Positions 29,427 through 36,072 of a stretch of 44,171 nucleotides of DNA are shown here, piece by piece (the first letter of the stretch is position 1; every line of letters begins with the position of its first letter). The translations under genes were made by a program, and so were the position numbers. Under the pieces are notes generated by a model, which did no database searches, had not been told where the DNA came from, and saw only the letters and a list, made by a program, of their open reading frames with translations. Source of the DNA: Burkholderiales bacterium (GTDB lineage Bacteria > Pseudomonadota > Gammaproteobacteria > Burkholderiales > Burkholderiaceae_C); the NCBI GenBank assembly GCA_028864885.1, contig JAGWLR010000022.1, positions 1 to 44,171 of the forward strand. Reading direction: 5' to 3'.

Positions 29427-32099
29427 ATGCGTGAAGGTACATCCATGTTGATCCGTCGAGAGGATTACGCTGCCCCGGCGTTCTGGATCAAAACGGTTGA
29501 TCTGACCTTTGATCTGGATCCTGCCAAAACCCTGGTCATCAACAAGATGACTCTGGAACGCAACCCCGGCCAGCCCGGCGCTCCCTTGCGTCTGGACGGA
29601 GAGGACTTGAACCTGACCCGCGTGTTGGTCAATGGCGAGTCGGTGTCGTTCCGTGTTGAAAACGGCCAGCTGGTGCTGGATAACCTGCCCGAGCATGGGT
29701 TCGAACTGGAGATCCGCAACACCTGCGCGCCTGAAAAGAACACGCAGCTATCCGGCTTATACACCTCCGGTGGTGGGTTCTTCACCCAATGCGAGGCCCA
29801 GGGCTTCCGCCGTATCACCTATTTCCTCGATCGCCCGGATGTGATGGCCACCTACAAGGTGACCTTGAAGGCAGACAAGACCAAGTATCCGGTTCTGCTG
29901 TCCAACGGCAACCTGATCGACGAGGGCACACTGGAAAACGGACGTCACTTTGCCGTTTGGCATGACCCTCATCCAAAACCCTGTTATCTGTTTGCTTTGG
30001 TGGCGGCCGATCTGGTCAGCCGTGAACAGCGCATCCGCACTCGCGAGGGCAAGGACCATTTGCTGCAGATCTTCGTGCGTGCCGGTGACCTGGACAAGAC
30101 CGAACACGCGATGAATTCGCTGATCGCCTCCATCATCTGGGACGAGGCCCGTTTTGGCCTGAGCCTCGATCTGGAGCGCTTCATGATCGTGGCCGTGTCC
30201 GACTTCAATATGGGCGCGATGGAGAACAAGGGGTTGAACATCTTCAACACCAAGTTCGTGCTGGCCAACCCGGCCACGGCGACCGACATTGACTTCGGCA
30301 ATGTCGAGAGCGTGGTCGCGCACGAGTACTTCCACAACTGGACGGGCAACCGCGTCACCTGCCGTGACTGGTTCCAGCTGTCTTTGAAGGAAGGCTTGAC
30401 CGTCTTCCGCGACCAGCAGTTCAGCCAGGACATGGCCGGCAGCCGCAGTGCCCGAGCCGTCAAGCGCATTGAAGATGTGCGCACGCTGCGCCAGATGCAG
30501 TTCCCGGAAGATGCCGGGCCCATGGCGCATCCGGTGCGCCCCGACAGCTACCTGGCGATTGACAATTTCTACACCGCCACGGTGTACGAAAAGGGCGCTG
30601 AAGTGGTCCGCATGATGCAGACCTTGGTAGGCGAAGACGGCTTTGCCAAGGGCATGCAGCTGTACTTCTTCCGCCATGATGGGCACGCGGTGACCTGTGA
30701 CGACTTTGCGCAAGCCATTGCTGACGCCAACCCGAACAGCCAGTTGACCGAAAAGTTGGTGCCCTTCAAGCGCTGGTATTCACAGGCCGGCACCCCCCGG
30801 GTTCAGGCGCGTGGGCAATACGATGCCGCCAACCATGTCTACACCCTGACGTTGAGCCAGTCGTGTGGCCCCACACCTGGCCAAGCTGGCAAAGAGCCGT
30901 TTGTCATCCCGGTAGCGATGGGTCTGGTGGCGCCTGATGGACGCAACCTCAACCTGCACCTGGAAGGCGAGACCATGCCGCTAGGCCACAACACGGTGCT
31001 GGTCTTGAGCGAGCGTGAACAGACTTTCACCTTTGTGCATGTGTCGGTCGAGCCTGTGCCTTCACTGCTGCGCGGTTTCTCGGCCCCGGTCGTGCTCGAA
31101 GCCGAGTTGTCTGACGATGCCTTGTTCACCCTGTTGGCGCACGATGCCGACTCCTTCAACCGGTGGGAAGCCGGCCAGAAACTGGCCTTGCGCCGCATGC
31201 TGACAGCCGTGGCGGGCAATGGCCACGTCGAGCTGGATGCCCGTTTCATTGGGGCCATGCGAGACGTTTTGCGCCATGCCGAGCTCGATGCCGCTTTCAA
31301 GGAGCTGGTGCTGACGCTGCCGAGCGAAGCCTACGTGGCCGAACAACTGATGGTGGTCGATCCGCAGCGCATCCACGATGTGCGTGAAAGCATGAAGCTG
31401 CAGCTGGCGCACACCCTGCACGAAGACTGGATGTGGGCCTTCGAGCATCACCAGGACAACGGTGGGTATTCGCCCGATCCGGTCAGCGCTGGTCGTCGTG
31501 CCTTGACCAACCTGGCATTGGGCATGCTCGTGCTCAATGACGCGGTGCGCGGCAACCCGATCTGGACAGGCAAGGCCTTCCAGCGCTTCAAGGATGCCAA
31601 CAACATGACGGATCGCCTGGGTGCTTTGGCGGCCTTGGTGCATGCCCATGCCGATTTGGCTGAGCCTGCGCTGGAGCGCTTCCACGCCCTGTTCAAGCAC
31701 GAGGCCCTGGTGATCGACAAATGGTTTGCCCTGCAGGCCAGCGCGTCAGAAAAGAACGGTCAGGTCTTCGCCCGTTGCAAGGCTTTGATGCGCCACCAAG
31801 ACTTCACTTTGCGCACACCGAACCGGGCGCGCAGTCTGTTGATGGCGCTGTGTCAGATGAATCCTGCAGCCTTCCACCGCTCGGATGCGGCGGGATACGT
31901 GTTCTGGGCTGATCGCGTCATCGAGATCGACGCCATCAACCCACAACTGGCCGCGCGTCTGGCGCGGTCACTGGATCACTGGCGTCGCCTGGCTGAACCT
32001 TACCGAAGCGCCGCACGCGAGGCCATTGCCCGCGTTGCTGCCAAACCCGAGTTGTCGGATGACGTTCGCGAAATCGTCACCCGTGCTCTGCAAGATTGA
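29427..32099 (+). CDS. pepN: Aminopeptidase N (M1 zinc metallopeptidase)
   Basis: PepN removes N-terminal residues from peptides in the cytoplasm. The 890-residue protein has the exopeptidase motif GAMENKGLNIFN near residue 263 and the zinc site HEYFHNWTGNRVTCRD (His299, His303) with the third ligand Glu in SLKEGLTVFRDQ; the alpha-helical C-terminal domain is complete. The ATG at 29427 has GAAGGA 5 nt upstream; an ATG at 29445 is the alternative. fbp follows about 20 nt later. Confidence 0.96.
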   Translation: MREGTSMLIRREDYAAPAFWIKTVDLTFDLDPAKTLVINKMTLERNPGQPGAPLRLDGEDLNLTRVLVNGESVSFRVENGQLVLDNLPEHGFELEIRNTCAPEKNTQLSGLYTSGGGFFTQCEAQGFRRITYFLDRPDVMATYKVTLKADKTKYPVLLSNGNLIDEGTLENGRHFAVWHDPHPKPCYLFALVAADLVSREQRIRTREGKDHLLQIFVRAGDLDKTEHAMNSLIASIIWDEARFGLSLDLERFMIVAVSDFNMGAMENKGLNIFNTKFVLANPATATDIDFGNVESVVAHEYFHNWTGNRVTCRDWFQLSLKEGLTVFRDQQFSQDMAGSRSARAVKRIEDVRTLRQMQFPEDAGPMAHPVRPDSYLAIDNFYTATVYEKGAEVVRMMQTLVGEDGFAKGMQLYFFRHDGHAVTCDDFAQAIADANPNSQLTEKLVPFKRWYSQAGTPRVQARGQYDAANHVYTLTLSQSCGPTPGQAGKEPFVIPVAMGLVAPDGRNLNLHLEGETMPLGHNTVLVLSEREQTFTFVHVSVEPVPSLLRGFSAPVVLEAELSDDALFTLLAHDADSFNRWEAGQKLALRRMLTAVAGNGHVELDARFIGAMRDVLRHAELDAAFKELVLTLPSEAYVAEQLMVVDPQRIHDVRESMKLQLAHTLHEDWMWAFEHHQDNGGYSPDPVSAGRRALTNLALGMLVLNDAVRGNPIWTGKAFQRFKDANNMTDRLGALAALVHAHADLAEPALERFHALFKHEALVIDKWFALQASASEKNGQVFARCKALMRHQDFTLRTPNRARSLLMALCQMNPAAFHRSDAAGYVFWADRVIEIDAINPQLAARLARSLDHWRRLAEPYRSAAREAIARVAAKPELSDDVREIVTRALQD

Positions 32100-32120
32100 T
32101 TTTTTAATTTGAGTTTCATC

Positions 32121-33131
32121 ATGACCAAACGCATCAGCCTCACGCAGTACCTGATCGAACAGCAACGCGGCGAGGCCCAGATCCCATCGCAGTTGCGCCT
32201 GCTCATTGAAGTGGTGGCGCGTGCTTGCAAGCGCATTGCCATCAGCGTCAACAAGGGGGCTTTGGGCGAAGTGCTCGGTAGCGCCGGCAGTGAAAACGTC
32301 CAGGGTGAAGTTCAGAAGAAGCTGGACATCATCGCCAACGAGGTGCTGATCGAAGCCAACGAGTGGGGCGGTCACCTGGCCGGTATGGCATCCGAAGAGA
32401 TGGATGACATGTACGCCGTGCCCAATCGCTATCCGCAAGGCGAGTACCTGCTGCTGTTCGATCCTCTGGATGGATCGAGCAACATCGACGTCAATGTGAG
32501 CATTGGCACCATCTTCTCGGTGCTCAAGCACCAGGGCGGTGACGTTACCAATGAGAGCTTCCTGCAGCCTGGCACGGCGCAGGTGTGTGCTGGCTACTGC
32601 GTGTATGGCCCCCAGACCACCCTGGTGCTGACCGTGGGCCGCGGTGTGGTCATGTTCACGCTGGACCGTGAGCAGGGCTCTTGGGTCATGACCGACGACA
32701 ACGTGCGCATCCCGGAAGACACCAAGGAGTTCGCCATCAACATGTCGAACATGCGCCACTGGGCCCCTCCGGTGAAGCGTTACATCGACGAGTGCCTGCA
32801 AGGCAAGGAAGGCGTGCGCGGCAAAGACTTCAATATGCGCTGGATTGCCTCGATGGTGGCTGACGTGCATCGCATCCTGACCCGCGGCGGCATCTTCATG
32901 TACCCCTGGGATAAGCGCGAGCCCAATAAGCCCGGCAAGCTGCGCCTGATGTACGAAGCCAATCCCATGAGCTTCCTGGTCGAGCAGGCGGGTGGTGCCG
33001 CGACCAACGGCACCCAGCGCATCATGGAGATCCAGCCCTCGCAATTGCACGAACGCGTGTCGGTCGTGCTGGGCTCGAAAAACGAAGTGGACCGCGTGAC
33101 AGCCTATCACCGGGAAGCTGCACAAGGCTGA
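32121..33131 (+). CDS. fbp: Fructose-1,6-bisphosphatase class 1
   Basis: FBPase removes the 1-phosphate of fructose-1,6-bisphosphate in gluconeogenesis (and in the Calvin cycle where present). The ATG at 32121 gives 336 residues; a TTG at 32109 would add four. The metal-binding motif [11 protein letters not shown] begins near residue 113, and the substrate region GGIFMYPWD and [20 protein letters not shown] is conserved. No RuBisCO genes are in the window, so a gluconeogenic role is the simplest reading. Confidence 0.97.
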   Translation: MTKRISLTQYLIEQQRGEAQIPSQLRLLIEVVARACKRIAISVNKGALGEVLGSAGSENVQGEVQKKLDIIANEVLIEANEWGGHLAGMASEEMDDMYAVPNRYPQGEYLLLFDPLDGSSNIDVNVSIGTIFSVLKHQGGDVTNESFLQPGTAQVCAGYCVYGPQTTLVLTVGRGVVMFTLDREQGSWVMTDDNVRIPEDTKEFAINMSNMRHWAPPVKRYIDECLQGKEGVRGKDFNMRWIASMVADVHRILTRGGIFMYPWDKREPNKPGKLRLMYEANPMSFLVEQAGGAATNGTQRIMEIQPSQLHERVSVVLGSKNEVDRVTAYHREAAQG

Positions 33132-33167
33132 TGTACAATTTTTGTCTCTCGCGATAGGCGAGTGGAC

Positions 33168-33243
33168 GCCGGTGTAGCTCAGTCGGTAGAGCAGCTCATT
33201 CGTAATGAGAAGGTCGAGGGTTCGATTCCTTTCTCCGGCACCA
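33168..33243 (+). tRNA. tRNA-Thr (anticodon CGT), island boundary
   Basis: A 76-nt tRNA with encoded CCA, D arm GCTC/GAGC, anticodon loop TTCGTAA and T loop TTCGATT. The acceptor stem GCCGGTG / CTCCGGC has a T-T mismatch at pair 6:67, and the T stem GAGGG/CCTTT includes two G-T pairs; the anticodon stem has a G-A at its outer pair, as also occurs in E. coli tRNA-Thr(CGT). The core chromosome ends here and accessory genes begin just downstream, making this a plausible integration site. Confidence 0.93.
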
Positions 33244-33260
33244 ATCAAATCAACAGCTTA

Positions 33261-33290
33261 GGCCGCCTCGAAAGGGTGGCCTTTGTTGTT
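33261..33290 (+). terminator. Terminator after tRNA-Thr
   Basis: The stem GGCCGCCT / GGGTGGCC (with G-T pairs) over a short A-rich loop is followed by TTTGTTGTTT, starting 18 nt after the tRNA. Confidence 0.75.
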
Positions 33291-33453
33291 TCTGAGTGCG
33301 ATGTAAGGGCGGAAGTAAGTCATTTTTTGAAGTCAGCGGGGTCGTAAGTCGCTCACCAGCCTCACGCCCAACACACCGAACCCGTTTGCGCTCGCCCGGT
33401 GTTGTCAAAAGTCCCCTTGAGCTGGCAGGCATGACTCACCGCCACGACACCGT
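33291..33453. other. Island-edge spacer, no gene recognised
   Basis: Between the tRNA-Thr terminator and the stop of the WYL gene no supported coding sequence is visible. The stretch holds a weak hairpin (CAACAC.. at 33371 with ..GGTGTTG ending at 33406), which could end transcription of the minus-strand WYL gene, and short AAGTC repeats at 33312-33350. No integrase remnant or direct repeat of the tRNA 3' end was found here. Confidence 0.5.
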
Positions 33454-34341
33454 TCAGCGAGCGTATCCGGGAGCCAGTACAGCGTTCTCGACGCCATCCA
33501 ACTGCCACAAGTCGACCAATCGCAGTCGGAACTCCGCCCCTCGAAGATGACTGTCGGATGAGCAATCCACCTGCCACTGGCGAAGCACATATCCGGCGAC
33601 GGCAGCACGCACAGTCACCCGCAGGCGCCCTTCAGTCATGCCGAAGTCCCTTTCAATCGACGAAGAGTGTGGGTGGGCCGGATGCGGTAGCAGATCAAGG
33701 GTTATGACTTTCTGCCACTGATCGTCTGCTGCACGCTGCTCATGGGCCTGAATCAACATACAAGTGCTATCAGCACGAGGCGGGGCCACTGATTCCATCC
33801 GCGTTAACACAAGATCGCGGAACGCCCCCTTGGTTCTGTCGTAGGCGCGTACATGCCAGCGCAACCCCGAATCGACCAGTGCATGAGGCACGATCTCACG
33901 AGGAACTGCCCCCGTCTTCATCGAGTGGTAGGTCAGTTGAAGCGGGTAGCCTCCCTGTATCGCTCGTGTCACAGTAGCCAATGTCTCCAAAGGCGGGTGG
34001 TTCAGCCGGGCGGGGCTGGCATGTGGCAAACACTCACCTGCTGCGGCCGGCTCGCCTTCGCCAAAGCCGGCGGTCAACGCAGCAAGCACCCGCTCTACAG
34101 GATGCTCAAACAGCGGCCTGAAGGTCGGCAGGTACTGGTACCGCTTGCGTTCATAGGCCATGTTCAGTGGCGCCAGTTCGCGGTATAGGCTCATGTCTCG
34201 TGTACCGGCGGCCGTGGCCAGGTCGAAGCGATCCAGCACCTCCTTACGGGTCACGCTGCCGAAAAACCAGAGTCGGAACTCGATAAAGCTGAGCCTCTGG
34301 CGCTGGGCGGCAGACAGTTCATGAAGCGATGGTAGAGGCAT
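33454..34341 (-). CDS. WYL-domain transcription regulator, BrxR/CapW-like
   Basis: The 295-residue protein shows the architecture of the BrxR/CapW repressors that control BREX, CBASS and other defence loci. An N-terminal winged helix (about 10-85: LSFIEFRLWFFGSVTRKEVL, then a recognition helix and YRELAPLNMAYERKRYQYLP) is followed by the FRPLFEHPVERVLAAL linker, a WYL domain (about 120-205; the eponymous motif reads RWHVRAYDR), and a C-terminal WCX-like region with DFGMTEGRLRVTVRA and YVLRQWQVD. These proteins bind palindromic operators and are thought to sense a ligand, probably a nucleic-acid product, through the WYL fold. The gene points away from the defence operon, with a palindromic operator between them. 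The ATG at 34341 is preferred to a TTG at 34350. Confidence 0.88.
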   Translation of the reverse strand: MPLPSLHELSAAQRQRLSFIEFRLWFFGSVTRKEVLDRFDLATAAGTRDMSLYRELAPLNMAYERKRYQYLPTFRPLFEHPVERVLAALTAGFGEGEPAAAGECLPHASPARLNHPPLETLATVTRAIQGGYPLQLTYHSMKTGAVPREIVPHALVDSGLRWHVRAYDRTKGAFRDLVLTRMESVAPPRADSTCMLIQAHEQRAADDQWQKVITLDLLPHPAHPHSSSIERDFGMTEGRLRVTVRAAVAGYVLRQWQVDCSSDSHLRGAEFRLRLVDLWQLDGVENAVLAPGYAR

Positions 34342-34394
34342 GGTGTGCAAATCTGGTGCAGCCGCTCCATGCGGCCTCAGTGGATCTTACTCAA

Positions 34395-34441
34395 ATACGA
34401 TCATTTTGATGCTATATTGGATCAAATCAAATTGATCGTAT
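34395..34441. promoter_or_regulatory. Palindromic operator between WYL regulator and island genes
   Basis: Two 16-nt arms, ATACGATCATTTTGAT (34395-34410) and ATCAAATTGATCGTAT (34426-34441), are inverted repeats with one mismatch around a 15-nt centre containing TATATT. Nested within are TTTGAT-N10-ATCAAA (34405-34426) and GATCAA-N6-TTGATC (34420-34437). The region is much more AT-rich than its surroundings and covers the only room for promoters of both divergent genes, so the WYL protein probably represses itself and the plus-strand genes here. Confidence 0.75.
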
Positions 34442-34456
34442 CTTTTTGGGGGGCTC

Positions 34457-34738
34457 ATGAAGGATGACACTTTGACTGGTCGGCAAGCACCGTTGCCCAT
34501 GGGCGTGGCCCAGCTCAAGCCACTGCCCCGACCGGTGTCCGGCGAAACCGTACAGATGCTTGAGCAACTGCTGCGTGAGGCGAAGGCGGGGCGCGTCACC
34601 GGACTGGCGTTGGTCGTCCTGCATGCGGATGGTCGTTTTGATCTGAGCATGCGAGGAGACGCGATCCTGGAATCAAACCAAATGGGCGTCGCAGGCATGT
34701 TGGCTGCATTGCAGAAGATGGCCCTGGAGCTGCACTGA
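34457..34738 (+). CDS. Small protein of unknown function (93 aa)
   Basis: A 93-residue soluble protein with no membrane segment. The N-terminal third is proline-rich (QAPLPMGVAQLKPLPRPVSG). A helix follows (ETVQMLEQLLREAKAGRV), then the beta-hairpin GLALVVLHADGRFDLSMRGD and a C-terminal helix (VAGMLAALQKMALELH). Small proteins of this shape occur on integrative elements in this order, but I do not recognise a named family. GGGGGG directly upstream of the ATG serves as the ribosome site. The gene lies immediately behind the palindromic operator and 71 nt before the metallophosphoesterase gene, with a small inverted repeat (ATTGCC 34751 / GGCAAT 34769) in between. Confidence 0.75.
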   Translation: MKDDTLTGRQAPLPMGVAQLKPLPRPVSGETVQMLEQLLREAKAGRVTGLALVVLHADGRFDLSMRGDAILESNQMGVAGMLAALQKMALELH

Positions 34739-34809
34739 CGCCACCCTCAAATTGCCGGCAAACATGCGGGCAATCACATCGATCGACATCTCAAGTCACA
34801 AGGAGACCC

Positions 34810-35898
34810 ATGAGCTTAATACAGACTTTGCCTACAGGGCCATTAGACATCGTGGGGGACATTCACGGTGAGTTCGACGCCTTGCTCCAATTGATGGCTC
34901 ACCTCGGATATGACAGTGAGGGGCGTCATCCAGACGGGCGCACGCTGGTCTTTGTGGGCGATTTCTGTGATCGGGGCCCCAACAGTCCTGCTGTGCTGGA
35001 ACTGGCGCAGAAGCTGGTTCAGTCGGGTCGCGCCGTGGCCGTGCTTGGCAACCATGAAATCAACCTGCTGCGTGAGGACGCCAAGGACGGCTCAGGCTGG
35101 TTCTTCGAGGCGCGCGTAGAGCGTGACCACGAGAAGTTCGCCCCCTTCCAGAGACCCACGCTGGAACAGCGCCAGGAGATCGTGGCCTTTCTGTCGAAGC
35201 TGCCCATCGCCCTGGAGCGGCAAGACCTGCGCGTCGTTCATGCCGCCTGGCAAGAGGCGCAGATCGAGGCGGTGCGGCGCCTGCCAGAGGGATCCGTGCG
35301 CGATGAATATGACCGGTGGGAGCAGGTCGCCCAGCAACAGGCCCGTGAATCGGCGCTGCAGGAGCGCATGGAGCAGGAACTGGAGAAATGGGCGCACGGC
35401 CTGGAGAATAGCCAGCGTCAGCCCCCGTTTCTGCACGCCCATGCCGAGTTCGAGGCCAACAAGCAGATGCTGAACCCGCTCAAGGTTCTGACCTCGGGCG
35501 TGGAGCAGGGGGGGGCGGCACCCTTCTTCTCCGGCGGCAAGTGGCGCTTTGCCGAGCGCATGCCGTGGTGGGATGCGTACACCGACTCGACACCGGTTGT
35601 CGTCGGCCACTACTGGCGTCGCGTGCACAAGATCGACCGCGGCGCAGTCGGTAAAGGTGACGTGGACCTGTTCGAGCACACCCATCCCTTCGCCTGGCAC
35701 GGCCAGCGCGGCAATGTGTTCTGCGTCGATTTCTCAGCCGGTGGTCGCTGGCTGGAGCGCAAGTCGGGCGTTACTGTGGGCCACGACTTCAAGCTGGCCG
35801 CGCTACGCTGGCCAGAGCGGGTCCTGCAATTCGACGATGGTCATGTGCAGGGCACAACAGGCTTTGGAGCCGAGGAGGTCGCCCAGAAAGTGCTGTAG
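34810..35898 (+). CDS. PPP-type metallophosphoesterase (PrpE/ApaH-like)
   Basis: The 362-residue calcineurin-like phosphoesterase has all metal-site motifs in order: GDIHG at about 16-20, GDFCDRG at about 49-55, GNHE at about 77-80, the histidine of VVHAAW near 143, VVGHYWR near 267, and later HTHPF. The closest named relatives are the PrpE/ApaH family (dinucleoside polyphosphate or protein phosphatases). A helical glutamate-rich insert sits at about residues 150-205. AAGGAGA precedes the ATG. It lies behind the WYL operator with the small protein, but 174 nt and a separate promoter stand between it and the DUF499 gene. Hydrolysis of an alarmone or nucleotide signal is an inference. A run of eight G residues lies inside the gene. 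Confidence 0.87.
   Translation: MSLIQTLPTGPLDIVGDIHGEFDALLQLMAHLGYDSEGRHPDGRTLVFVGDFCDRGPNSPAVLELAQKLVQSGRAVAVLGNHEINLLREDAKDGSGWFFEARVERDHEKFAPFQRPTLEQRQEIVAFLSKLPIALERQDLRVVHAAWQEAQIEAVRRLPEGSVRDEYDRWEQVAQQQARESALQERMEQELEKWAHGLENSQRQPPFLHAHAEFEANKQMLNPLKVLTSGVEQGGAAPFFSGGKWRFAERMPWWDAYTDSTPVVVGHYWRRVHKIDRGAVGKGDVDLFEHTHPFAWHGQRGNVFCVDFSAGGRWLERKSGVTVGHDFKLAALRWPERVLQFDDGHVQGTTGFGAEEVAQKVL
35508..35515 (+). repeat. G8 homopolymer inside the metallophosphoesterase gene
   Basis: Eight consecutive G residues encode Gly-Gly and the start of an Ala codon near residue 235. It is the longest G run noticed in the window. Gain or loss of one G would shift the frame and remove the C-terminal third. 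Confidence 0.9.
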
Positions 35899-35933
35899 AT
35901 CATGCTCCGTTTGACGGAATTTCGCCGGCGTGC

Positions 35934-35978
35934 ATTACGCAATTGACAGCCATATCGGCTGGCATACTGGCGCGTAAT
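35934..35978 (+). promoter_or_regulatory. Promoter with nested dyads before the DUF499 operon
   Basis: A consensus -35 TTGACA (35943-35948) is followed after 16 nt by TACTGG (35965-35970) as possible -10. The hexamers are wrapped in symmetry: ATTACGC (35934-35940) pairs with GCGTAAT (35972-35978), and inside CAGCC (35947-35951) pairs with GGCTG (35957-35961). A further AATTTGT/ACAAATT repeat lies downstream, within 35977-36016. The region marks a separately regulated operon start. Confidence 0.6.
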
Positions 35979-36072
35979 AATTTGTTTTCTCCCGGCCCTG
36001 CCGAACTGACAAATTCCATCCGGAAAATGCCGAGCAAAACGAGATTTCGGCACTTCATTGACTGTGTAAAAA

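Noticed and set aside
31968-33248. Open frame of 426 codons on the minus strand
   Set aside because: It is antisense to fbp and its start lies within tRNA-Thr; no domain is visible.
35520-35545. Copy of the tRNA-Thr 3' end (TTCTCCGGC) as an attachment site
   Set aside because: Only nine bases match, inside a coding gene; this is expected by chance.
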